The notes under the pieces: generated by a model
What the model was told of the DNA's origin: nothing
The model's database searches: none
Seen by the model: only the letters and a program-made list of their open reading frames with translations
Part shown: piece by piece, positions 51,181 through 62,096 of the stretch
How positions within the stretch are numbered: the stretch's first letter is position 1
Layout: each line of letters opens with the position of its first letter
Assembly (NCBI GenBank): GCA_010909165.1
Contig: VJWM01000227.1
Location: 186,001 to 250,000, forward strand
Reading direction: 5' to 3'
Source of the DNA: Anthoceros angustus
Taxonomy: Eukaryota; Streptophyta; Anthocerotopsida; Anthocerotales; Anthocerotaceae
DNA: 64,000 nt
Made by a program: the position numbers and the translations under genes

Positions 51181-53045
51181 TTGCGGAATCGAGGTGGACG
51201 GGACAAGGTCCGGTCATCCGATCTCTCCGGCCGGAACCTAAAGGAGGCGAGAGGTTTCACAGGAATGGTGGGATACTACCGGTTTATTAAGGACTTTGCG
51301 GCTAAGTTGCGGAACTCTGCGGAAGGAGGAGGTTTGGACTGTCACGGAGGCGAGAGGAGGCCTTCGGATTCTGAACACCTTGGTAAGCGCCGGTTCTAAG
51401 AGGACCGGATGGAGCAGAAATTTCATGTGTATGTAGATGTCCGCTTTTGCTATCGGAGTAGTCTTGAGCGGAAGGACGACAAGCGGGATTATCCGTATAC
51501 TACTGAGGGCGGCGGCTCACCCCACGACGAAAATACACTTCTGAGGCCGAAGCCTTGGGTATGGTATATCTTGTCAAGAAATTCGACACTACACTACCCG
51601 GTGAGTTTGTGTTCTATGTAGACCACTTTCTTGAAGCATCGGTGAATAAGGCGGACTGTCCGGACGGATAGCAAGGTGGATATTGTTGCTGCGAGTTCAC
51701 GTTGAAGTGGAAACAAGACAAGGAGGCGGCACCAAAATGCGATTTCATCACGATTGAAAAGGCGGTGTTGAGAGATCGGGAAGATGCGTTCCGGATGAGA
51801 CATTGGTTGCCGCAGAAAAAGTACAACCGGAGGAGCCGAACCCCAAGCTACGAGCTGGCGGCCTTAGCGAGCGGAGAAGGGGGTGGTCCGACCTCGAAGA
51901 AATAGGCGGTACCTCAGGGAATGGAGCTTCCATCGACTCGTGGGAGAGGAGGCATTCGTGCACTATGCTCGACCCTTGAGAATGTACAACGGTGTGTGTT
52001 CAAATTAGGGGACGGAGTAGAGCGAAGGTACTTGCAACCGGCGAGAGGCAGGAGGCGGTCGTCGAGGAATGCACGAAGGATTGGGGGAGGACACTACGCG
52101 AGTCACCACCAAAAGATTTTGGGCGGGATCTTGGCCAACAATGTATGGGGACACCCACCGGTTTGTGAAGAAGTGTGATGCTTGTCGTGGATCGGAAAGC
52201 CAACCCCGACGACACGGTGGCCGCTAGTACCGATATTGGCACCTTTCGAAAAGTGGGGTATTGACTTTGTTGGACCTATCTGACCTCGACAAGACACACA
52301 AAGGAGATACATCCACGGTGGCAGCGGACTCGCACGGTGGGTAGAGGCGGTGGCGACAAGAACGGACTCGCAAACGTGGCCAAATTCACTGCGAGAACAT
52401 CATAACCCGACGGATGTCCTGCGGTTGGTAAGTGATAGGGGAACCCATTTCCTTAATGATGTGGTGGCCGCCATGACGGAGTATTTCGGCATCAATCATC
52501 GCAAGACGGCACCCTACAATCCTAAGGCCAATGGGTGAGAAGACAAATGGGCTCATCTGCGGGATCTGAATAAACTCACGACTACGCCCATGGGATACCA
52601 AGCGCCATCCGCCTGGGCGTTCGGACAGCAGAAGGTGACCACGGACCCCTTCTTGACCTCGGACACTCTCCGTAATGCCGTGGAGTTTGAAGTGCCCACT
52701 TTTGAGTAATGATGGAAGGGAGGCGGAGGAGGAAAGCCATCGGCGACTCTTGGGGTTTGTTCGGCCACGGAGGACGGGGAAGAAGCTCGGTGAAGATGCA
52801 TTGGTGCAAAACCGGTGAAGATTTGGCACGATCGCATTGCGGAATCGGAGTATGTAAAGGAAGGGACTGGCCCTCCTTTATGATAGTCGTTACATGCATT
52901 TTCGAGCAAACTTCACGAGATGGATGGGTCCGTACCAAGTGGTGCAAGTATATGACAACGGGTCCGTCCACGACTAGATGGAGAGCTGCCCACTCGGGTG
53001 AGCGGGTGGCGGGTGAAGAAGTATCATGCTTAGTGTTGGCGGAGG
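51181..53045 (+). pseudogene. Gypsy RNase H and integrase, copy 2, with C-terminal domain
   Basis: It repeats copy 1 at a period of about 1660 bp (GGAATGGTGGGATACTACCG at 49602 and 51262). Unlike copy 1 it runs on into the normal integrase C-terminal end (R-W-M-G-P-Y-Q-V-V-Q-V-Y-D-N-G near 52920-52965), then a purine-rich tract (AGATGAGAAGGGAG, 53052-53065) before the right LTR. Confidence 0.85.
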
Positions 53046-56000
53046 CGTAGCAGATGAGAAGGGAGTATGTGGGCTATGCACTTCCGGGAGTTAGAAATAA
53101 GTAGGGTTTCTGTTTTTAGGATTGAAGGATAAATAAGGCGGAAAAGGAGGAATAAATTGGGGTAGCGCTTGGACGAGGCTCGGAGTATACTCCGGACTCG
53201 AGTGAACAACGGACCCGGTACCACTATGGCAAGCTCGGACTACGCCGAAGAGATAAGTCCGGAACCCACTCCAGTCAAAATAGGATAAGTGCGAAAGTAA
53301 CCTAGGAGGAGGCGTGAGGGCAGAGGCGGCGCCACGTGGGCCACGAGTGGAGGTCGGGCATGCTGAGCGGGCCGTAACCTTGCAGGCCGTTATAGCGGTA
53401 TTCACGCCCGCGCGCGTAAGGCGTAAGCGGGCGTAGGGTCGAGTAAGCCATGCGACCCCTGGCGATTCTCGGACAGGCGCCTTCGCCTGTTACTTCCTGG
53501 CGCCAAGGAGGAGGTCATTTATTGCGCGACCTCGACAATCCTCACGGTCCCTTGCGCTCCGCAATCCGGCTCTGGCGCTATCTTTTGGGCGCCAGTCGAC
53601 AGGCGCGCGTCAAGGTTGGAGCGGCAGCGGCGAGGAACATCGTGCCGGTGGACTCGACGGCCGGGAGGAGGAGAAAGCAATGGCACCCAAAAGCCGGAAT
53701 CAGGAGCCATGGACCCTCGTGGAGCGCAACATTGTGACCGGCTATCCGGACTTGGCCTGGTGGAGGCGGGGAATTGGTGCGGGTGGCATGGGCGTGTTCC
53801 AAATGGTCGGACCTTTGACGTCACTCTAGTCCGGAGTTTGCGGAAGATCTGGCGGCAACAAGGAGGTCCGATCCAAGAACCTCCGGAGGACCGAGGCGAT
53901 GGACCTTGGAGGTCCCGAGGATGGCCCCGCCAAGGAGGAAGAAGGGGCGTGGTGCGAGCCCCTTAAGGCGAAGGGAAGATAGGGCCACCCGCAGTGCGTC
54001 TTGAGGCTGGGCGCGGACAACCAACGGATGGTTGATATCCGATCTGGCCGGACGGTCGAGTAAGGGCGGTAGCCGGATCATTATCCATTGGAACTGCTCA
54101 CCAAGGTGGATCACCTTGGTGATAACTGATGGTATTCATGCGCTCCGGTGAAGGAAGGCGGTGGGAAGGATTATCTTCGGTTCGGTCGAGGCACGCAAGC
54201 TAAGGAGCGAAGCCCTCGCCATCGGTGACCCCATACGATTCATGTATGGGGACATTTCGAGCTCTGAAGGAGGAGGCGGCGCCAAGGAGGAGGCCCCGAG
54301 TAGGCGTGCAAGGGTGGTGGTCGTCCTTGAGACCAAGCGGACTCGGGAGGAGGCGGAGGATTCCGGACTCCATACGTCTGGAGCGAACCCCCTCACCACC
54401 CAGGGAAGTTTGGGAGGCGATTCCCCCTTCCCTCCTTTTGGTGCCCCTCGGGCGGCCCGGCCGAGGGAGGCGGCGGGAGGCGTTGGCGGCTCCGGCACCG
54501 ACAGAACAACAGCCAACAACCACGACGGCTGCTGAGCCCCGACGAACTCAGCGGGAGCCGAAGAGGCGGAAGACGGTGCCGCCTACCAACGCAGCACCTC
54601 GGTGCAGTACCTTACCCCGCCCAGGAGTGGCAAGAGGCAAGAGGCGGTGGGAGGCGAAGGGACGTGGCCCAAGGAGGAGGTCAGCGGCCACCCACCCGGT
54701 CCCCCGCGGGAAGGGGCAAGAGCTTGCTCCGGACCCCTCACCTCCTCCGAGCCCTGTGGAGAAAGAGGGCACAAAGGAGTTAGAGGCCAAGAGGGCCAAG
54801 AGGGTGAGACTCGGACCTCACCACTCGGGACCGAGGGTCTGATTAGGTCGAGAACCCAGTCGGACTTACTCGTGCGGTATGGAGGTCCTTGGCGGACCGA
54901 GAAATGCCGGCTCCCACTACGGACTTTGTGGGGGCCTCACAGTGGCCGTGGAAGAAACACGGCGAGTCCTGGCTACCGTCATGGACGGAATGCTTTGGGG
55001 TCTCTGTGGTACAGCGGAGAAGACCCAGGAAGTGGAGGCCACCCGGAGGAGGATGGTGGAACTCAAGAGCAAGTGAAGGCGGAGGGGCAAAGGAAAAGGC
55101 GGAGTCCCTCGCTCGGATCGAGGAAGGAAGCGCCGGGTGGCGGAGCGAGGCGGTTCGCAGACGGGCCAAGGTTCTTCAGTCGCGACAGTGAAGCAAGCTC
55201 GAGGCCCAAGCGGCGGAGGACCTTGCGGGCGAAGGCGCGGCGGGAGGCGGAAGGCCGGGGCTGGCAGAGAGCTCGGGACTGGCGGAGGCGGCGGCTAGGC
55301 GCCAAGTGGGCGAGGCCAGTAAAGCGGCGAAGGTGGGCGGCAAGCGGCCGGGATCACTGAGGCGTGATCGGGCCGGTGGAGAGAGTCATGACGAGGCTAA
55401 CTCGAAGGCGCCGCATGGGCGAGCAAGGCCGGCAAGGAGGAGGCCGGCACTCGGGAGATAGGGATCTCCGAGTGCAGTGCAGGAGGTAGAGGAGGCGGCG
55501 GCGGATGGAGGGCAGCAAGGACACGCGCTACAACTCCAAGATGCGTCGGGCGGCGGTGATTCTCAGCGAGAGAATCCACGACTCGAGCACGAAATAGAGT
55601 GCCTCGGCTCAAGACGGAGGAAAATCGGCGACTATCCAAGGAGTTGGGCGTTGCCGGGCTGAAGCGGAGGAAGTCCGAGTCGGACGGAGGTATCGCTGGA
55701 GAGGGAGGCTGGCGGCGGCCGGCTAGGCGGCGCCAAGTGGGCGAGGCCAGTAAAGCGGCGAAGGTCGGGCCGCGGCAAGGATCACTGAGGCGTGATCGGG
55801 CCGGTGGAAGAGTCGGACGAGGCTAACTCGAAGGACGGCGGCTATGGGCGAGCAAGGCGGAAGGAGGAGATGGAGGCCGGCACTCGGGAGATAGGGATCT
55901 CCGAGTGCAGTGCGGAGTAGAGAGGCGGCGGCGAGATGGAGGGCAGCAAGGACAGCTGGGCTACAACTCCAAGATGCGTCGGAGGCGGTGATTCTCAGCG

Positions 56001-56732
56001 AGAGAATCCACGACGCGAAATAGAGTGCCTCGGCTCCGTCGAGGCGGAGGAAAATCGGCGACTATCGAGGAGTTGGGCGTTGCCGGGCTGAAGGAGGCGG
56101 AGGAAGTCGGTCGGACGGAGGTATGCTGGAGAGGCGGAGCTAAGGCGAGAATGAGCGGAGGCGCGAGCCTGGAAGCGAGAAAGAAGCTGGTCCGGTGAGA
56201 AAGGAAGGAGCAGCTGCGCTATGGCGGAGTGGTGGCAATGGAAGCAGCGGGAGCTGGGCGGGTGGAGCAGTGGCGGTGAGGGAGGCCGCCCTTGTAGCCT
56301 CGCGTGATCTGACCGGCTCATCAAATCTGGCGGAGAGGTGGCCCAACAAGCGGCGGCCGCCCGGCTCCGGAACACTTATGGCGGAGGGAGTATCGGGTGC
56401 TCCGCACACGTGGAAGAGGCAATTCAACAAGTCGATTCGGACTTTGCCTATTACCACAGCTCCTGAGGCGAAGCCTCTCGGCGCCAAACGGGACCCTGGA
56501 AGGCTCGGAAGGAGATGAAGGCCACGGGGAGACAGGACCCTAGTGGCCTGTTTAGATGACGAGCGGCGGAGAGGAGCAGGAGGAGGCGAGCGAGGAGCGG
56601 CGGATCGAGGTAAGCACCGCACCTCACCATGGAAGGAGGGGCCAGCGAAGGAGTCACTTGAGGCGATCGGGAGCAGTGGAGGACTTGAGGGAGCCACGGA
56701 GGTCCGTGAGGGAGGGTGGGCGTGAGTCGGAC

Positions 56733-56905
56733 TTTGTCCGGACCCGGAGGAGGCCGGACCACAGTCCGGACCTCGGTAAGTCCGGACCACAAGTCCGGAC
56801 CCGTAATAAGTCCGGACCGTCCGGACCCGTGTCATCCGGACCCGAGGTCCGGACCCGAACAAGGTCGGACCTAGCCGGACCCGGAGGCCGGACCAAGTCC
56901 GGACT
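56733..56905. repeat. TCCGGA palindrome minisatellite, copy 3
   Basis: Right-LTR copy of the GTCCGGACC array, with a different number and order of units. Confidence 0.85.
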
Positions 56906-57261
56906 CACGAGTTCGAGTCGAGGCAGACCTCGAGGGCCGGTGCAGCGATGAGGAGCCCCTTCGACTTACGCTAGGGGAGCAGAATGGTGGCCCCGAAGGA
57001 CCGAGGAGGCCGAGGAGGATGACGTCGTGTGGCAGCGGTTGTCGACCGCCAGAGCTAACGGCGATTCGGGAGAGGAGGGGCCCGCCTCACGGATCATCCG
57101 ATTGGGTGCACCTGGTCGGGGATTGGACCACCCATTCCGGCGGGGCCAGGACCTTCCAGCCACGGCGAAGGAGATAGGGGATAGGGGTGGTAGGCGATTA
57201 GGGTATACCGGTGGCTATCGGCTCGAGAATAGGGGTGTAATAAAGACGCGCCTTGGGCGCG

Positions 57262-57269
57262 ATATAAGA
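57262..57269 (+). promoter_or_regulatory. Gypsy right LTR TATA box
   Basis: Same ATATAAGA context as in the left LTR. Confidence 0.6.
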
Positions 57270-57839
57270 GGGCGTGCTCTAGTAAAGCATCTTTCTCTTG
57301 GTGTTGATGCGCGTTCTTGCGGACCTTTGTGAGTCTTCTTGCTAACGTGAGTCTGAGTCACGCGAGCCACAGCGGCTCGGGAGATTGATCAAGGTCCGTG
57401 GCGGACTTAGCGTTGTGGTGTGTGCGGGGAAGGGTGTGGTGACGTGCTCGTCCGGGCGTCGACGAAACGGGCAGGCGTGAGCCGGAGGAACTCGGCGTGT
57501 AGAGCCGGGCGGAGGCCCAGCGGGCAGCGGAGGAGGTCGGGGCTGCGTAACCAGCGTCTTTTCTAAGGCGAGTGTAGCGTGAGGGAGAGAGGAAAGGGCG
57601 GATGCGTGAGGGATGTATGTGAGCAATCTGGGACGAGCAGGTCCTTAAGCGTTTAGCCATACAAGACTGTCTGGTGAAACGTTGTGAGTAGTTAGGAGTA
57701 TGTGTGAGGCGAGCAGGCGCTAAGGGCGGTAGAATCACACAAGCAGTGGGCCTATCATTCCCTTGGGAGCGGACTTCTTCCCTACAACGACACGGGATTG
57801 TGCGCGCGGTGGCCATCGGCAAAGTCACGCCACAAGCGG

Positions 57840-60182
57840 GAAGCGACTCAAGACCTTGCGTTCGGATAATGGTGGGGAATTTACCTCACAGAATTCCGGC
57901 CTTACACGCAGATGAAGGAATTGGCGGGATTAACGATGGTCTATACACCTCAGCAGGCAGTGGTGAGCATATGAACCTCACTTTGCGAGGAGATGACATC
58001 TTCTTTCTTGAACCATGCTCACCTCCCTCTGTCTATTGGGCGAAGCCCTTACAACCTCTGTTTACCTAAGGAGCAGTGCCTACCAATCTTTGGAGGATGA
58101 CTCCATATGAAGCCTTCTATGGACATAAGCCCAAGATCTTGCATTTGAGGACTTTGGTTGTGTAGCCTATGCCTTCATCCCTGTGGAGAAGCGCAAGAAA
58201 CTGCTCAACAAAGCACAAAAGTTGCTGATGTTAGGTTACATCAAGGCATCAAGGCATACAAGTTGTATGATGTGCCTACTAATCACGTCATCTACTGTGG
58301 AGGCGTTACCTTTGATGAAAACCGTTCGCCGGTGGGAGCTTCACGATTACGCCTCAAGATGATTGGGAACATCTTGAACAAGATGTCTCGCATTTGAGGA
58401 TCTTATCGAGGATGTTGCTCCTGCAGTGGGGAACAAGAGGATCCACGAAGACGCGACCTGACAGCACGCGTTATCGTAATTTAGAACAAGATTTCGAGGA
58501 TGTTGTTGATCAAATACAGCCCCATCCTCAGATCCTCTACCTTTTATGTGGACTTAGATATGGAGGAAGCGTGCAGATGCCGGCGATGCGTGCAGATCTT
58601 GAAAACTCAGCACCTCGGCGTGAGCAGAAGACCCACCTGCGCCAACCCGAACGACGCTACCCACAAACGTGAACGACATCCTCCGGGACATTATCCACAT
58701 GACTTTAGGGCAGACAAGTCAACTCTTTGCTTTGGACCCCATCGAGCCACACTCATATGAGGAGGCAATTAGTAGACTGATGTCCGAATGGAAAAAGGCC
58801 ATACAATGAGTACGAATCCTTGATCAAAAGCGGACTTGGGAGCTAGCCAAGTTACCTCCAGACATAAAATGGTCTCATGTAAATGGGTTTTCAAACTAAA
58901 AGTGAAAGCTGATGGTACCTTTGATAGGTATAAAGCAAGACTTGAGTCGAGGATTTTCCCAAGTGCAGCCTAGACTACTTGAAACATTTGCTCCAGTTGT
59001 CAAGATGGCAACTTTTCGTATCCTATGTGCATGTTCACAAAGACTATGAGTTAGATATGTTTGATGAAACAAGATTTCTACATGGGAAGCTAGATAGAGA
59101 TATATATGCACCCTCCAGTTATGAAGTAAAGGCAAAGAGGACTATGTCCTCAAGCTAATCAAAACTCGTATGGGCTCAAGCGATGCTATGGAATGGAACG
59201 CATCTGGATGAGGAGTCGTGAACTAGGTTTTGTAAAGTGCCAGCGATGGCACAGACGCTAGATCGACAACGTAGTCTGTTACCTTGCAGTCTATGTGGAT
59301 GACTTGATTGTCGCCTGTAATAGTGGAGCATACATCACCAAGCTCAACCTACTGCTAACACAGAAATTTGAGATGACAAATCTCGGACCTCTAAGAAGCT
59401 GTCTTGGTGTTCACATTCAAAGGGATAGAAATAGAAGAATTATTACCTTGACACAACCGAGATACCTTATGAACTGTGTGGAGCAGATGGGCCTTAAAGA
59501 TGCCAAACCAGCATCAACACCCTTACATAGTGGATTGAAGTTGAGTAAGTCAATGTGTCCACAGTCAGAATTTGAAAAGGATGCTATGGCAAATGTGCCA
59601 TACAGAAAAGGGGTAGGTAAACTTATCTATGCTTCAAACACTATGAGGCCAGACGTTGCATATTCAACCAGCGCCTTATCCCAATTTCTTGAACATCCGT
59701 GCCATGAACATTGGCGAGTTTGAACGGGTGTTTCGCTATCCGAAAGGAACATCGATGTAGGCTTAAGGTATGAGCACCGGAAGGAAAGACTCTAGACTTA
59801 GAGACTTTTCTGACTACGACTATCTGGAGACATTGACACGAGAAAGTCGGTTTCGAGGATATGTGGTCTCCTTTGTCGGACCTATATGTTGGTCATCCAA
59901 GAAGCAACCTACGGTGGCCATCAAGTCTGAGGCCGAGTATAGAGTTCGACATTGCAAAGAAAAGAGATAGTGTGGTGTAAGTTAATTTTTCGAGATGGGA
60001 ATTCACCTACCCACTGCACACTCATCTATAGACAACCAAGGCTCCATGGCTCTAGCAAAGAATCGTCTTTCACTCACGTACAAAGCATGTGGAAGTCGAG
60101 TATCACTACATTAGAGAGCGGTGTGAGGAAAATATACTTGGACTACATACCAACAACCCACAACCCTGCGGATATCGACTAA
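57840..60182 (+). pseudogene. Copia integrase (rest), reverse transcriptase and RNase H
   Basis: Integrase resumes at L-R-S-D-N-G-G-E-F-T-S (about 57859). Its C-terminal part has M-T-P-Y-E-A-F-Y-G-H-K-P near 58098, then a missing T at 58153-58155 shifts frame before C-V-A-Y-A-F. RT remnants begin near 58760 (S-E-W-K-K-A). The active site is Y-V-D-D-L-I-V-A at 59293-59316, in an open stretch to 59723 with L-G-V-H-I-Q-R-D. RNase H follows with W-S-S-K-K-Q-P-T-V-A near 59890 and ends at N-P-A-D-I-D, 60182. Confidence 0.88.
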
Positions 60183-61260
60183 GGCTCTAGGCCGAGAGTT
60201 ACACCACAAACATGTAAAGAGTCCGGGACTCGGGAGGTCGCAAGACTTCCTCAAAGCAAAAGCAAAGAAAAGGCCTAGCCCTAATCCCGCTTGAAGCTCG
60301 CTTCATCGAATCATCAATGTTGTTATTTTCCTCGTCGATTCTCGAATCCGGCTCTTCGTGTGGAGAAGCTTTCTCCTTGAGAGGGTCATACGCCTCTTCC
60401 TTTCCGATAAGATATGCGTTCAGTTCGAGACGTTCCTCCTCCTGGCGGATGTCGGTCCTACAAGATGCAACAAAGGTGATGTTAGAATTTCAAAGCAGTG
60501 GGAGCACAATAAGCGAAGGGGCTAAAGCAAGCGGAAATCAACGCCATCAGAGAAGCGATCGCGTGTGGGTATTCTCGCACATGGTGACCTTCACACGACG
60601 AAGTATGTATCTGGTCACCCGACATCGATACCATAGTGGCGATCCCGGGTGTTTTATGTTTCCAGGGCACACAACTCTCGTCTCTTCATCATACTCTCTT
60701 ATGGCAGGGAAGGAAAATGGCACAGGTGGAATCCCCTCGCAATCTGAGTAGGCATATTCACCCTCGTCGAACCTCCTCTCTGACGCAATCTTACATCTAG
60801 TCTGGGGCACCGCGAGAAGAAGCCCCATAGTGGCATCGCGGTGGCACTCGTGCCCCCGCCTTCCTCTACCGGTGGCCTCCCTCTTGGACGCCTAGGCGGG
60901 GACCTTTAGCGCAGTGACGCCGAGGTCGGGCTTCTCGGTGTGTTCTAGCTGAAAATCGACCAAGGGGATCACGATTGTAAGCCCGAGACCTTCGAGGGGC
61001 ATCATCAGATGGTGTTGTGATAGAAGACATAGCAGCAAGCGCTCTCCTCCAAAGTTGGAATCTTGAAATGAGGCGCAGGGAAGCGTAAGCTGCAGTTAAA
61101 TACCAGCGTACCTCAGGGCGAGAGGCATCTCATCCTCACGCTCCATTGCTCCTGCGAGCGTAAATGGCAGCTAAGGAGGACTGAAGCTCAAGTGACGCTC
61201 ACGCTCACAAGGGACTGCACAAGGAAGGAGTGTACTTAACATGCATTCAACAAGTGGGAG
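60183..61260. other. Copia spacer between pol and 3' LTR, with antisense ORFs
   Basis: About 1.1 kb of non-pol sequence. On the minus strand, 60547-60828 is open and protein-like (P-F-S-F-P-A-I-R-E-Y-D-E-E-T), and a second open stretch at about 60300-60480 is acidic (R-Q-E-E-E-R-L-E-L-N-A). Origin unknown; it could be captured host sequence. A short purine tract (AGTGGGAG, 61253-61260) ends it, as expected for a polypurine tract. Confidence 0.4.
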
Positions 61261-61513
61261 TGATGAAGTAATGAGTACTTAGGGTGTTATCATAATGTTA
61301 AGTAACCTAGGGTTAGCTTATTAGTCACACATATAACTTAGCTTAAGTTATATATACCCTTTCATTAGGGTTGCGACCTTTAGCGAATGACATGACTTTT
61401 CGCTTTAGTTAAGTTGTCCAAGTCTCATAAACACTTTGGTTCTTTTCTTGATTATCAATGATGTAATTATTTTATCTGATTTAATTAATCTGCATTATCT
61501 CTATAAATCGTCA
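61261..61513 (+). repeat. Copia 3' LTR
   Basis: 253 bp, TGATGAAG to TCGTCA. It differs from the 5' LTR by a C/T change near 61348 and small changes around 61385-61405. Confidence 0.95.
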
Positions 61514-61518
61514 GTTTG
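61514..61518. repeat. Right target-site duplication of Copia (GTTTG)
   Basis: Identical to 31195-31199. Confidence 0.92.
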
Positions 61519-61664
61519 CCTCACTATATTCAGCACCATTGAGGTCCCTCCAAAGTTGTGCGGCTGAAATACCTCTTGATGCGGTTTCTACCGGTGAGGA
61601 AGGTAGAGCTGTCGTTGAAGAGAGAATTACAAATGTGCAATGTAGAGAGCCTTGTTTTGAATGA
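61519..61664 (+). pseudogene. Myb/SANT-like protein, 3' part
   Basis: With one GTTTG copy retained and the Copia element ignored, the frame of the 5' part continues through 48 more codons (A-S-L-Y-S-A-P ... E-P-C-F-E) to a TGA at 61662-61664. No start of its own is needed. This supports the Copia insertion having hit the C-terminal part of the coding sequence. Confidence 0.75.
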
Positions 61665-61896
61665 TTCATTGCAGTTTTGTCCCAAGCACAGTATCCATAC
61701 ATGCTTTTCACCAACAAAGACTTACACGGCGAGTAGGATAAGGGCTCTCTATTCATTTGAACATGTGGCAGTCAAAGAGGCATGGGGGAACTTTAAAGCA
61801 CGTACAAACCAGCACCGAGCTGAGGGTATAAGCACCGAACTTAGGGTGTTGCGTTAGCTCTAGCGGGTGAGGAAGGTAGAGAACCAAGTCACTCTT

Positions 61897-62096
61897 TTCT
61901 TGGGTGTCTTGATGGGAGAAGTCACCACAACTCTCTTGGGTGTCTTGGTGGAGGCCACCAGCTCTCCCAAGAGGCTGTGGTGGCTTCTCCACCAAGACAC
62001 CCAAGAGAGCTGGTGGCAATCTCCCACAAGACACCCAATAGAGCTATAGATAACCAAGAGAGTTGTGGTGGCTTCTTCAACAAGACACCCAAGAAA
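61897..62096. repeat. Fold-back inverted repeat
   Basis: Five copies of a unit like CTTGGGTGTCTTGGTGG occur, the first two direct (61899, 61935) and the last three inverted (about 61994, 62024, 62080). The outer arms, about 41 bp at 61898 and 62054, match with few mismatches. The transcript would form a long hairpin. Confidence 0.75.

Larger units (their letters stand above)
34295..57834 (+). mobile_element. Ty3/Gypsy LTR retrotransposon with repeated internal blocks, nested in Copia integrase
   Basis: Both LTRs start TGTGGGCTATGC (34295 and 53068) and end CACA (42831 and 57834). The order gag, protease, RT, RNase H, integrase marks it as Ty3/Gypsy. The flanking 5 bases are ACTGG (34290-34294) and AGCGG (57835-57839), a partly matching target duplication. 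Copia integrase resumes directly after it (K-T-L-R-S-D-N-G-G-E-F). Nearly every block is present two or three times in tandem. Confidence 0.88.
53068..57834 (+). repeat. Gypsy right LTR
   Basis: About 4.8 kb, starting TGTGGGCTATGC and ending CACA. It has one copy of the blocks that are doubled in the left LTR, but its own shorter duplication at about 55300-55990 (period about 415 bp). Confidence 0.85.
31200..61513 (+). mobile_element. Ty1/Copia LTR retrotransposon carrying a nested Gypsy element
   Basis: Bounded by 255- and 253-bp LTRs (TG...CA) and a perfect GTTTG target duplication. The order gag, protease, integrase, reverse transcriptase, RNase H identifies Copia. Coding is split by the Gypsy insertion at 34295-57834; without it the element is about 6.8 kb. 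Many frameshifts and stops occur in the ORF, yet the LTRs differ at only a few positions, so insertion looks recent relative to the apparent decay. Confidence 0.95.
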
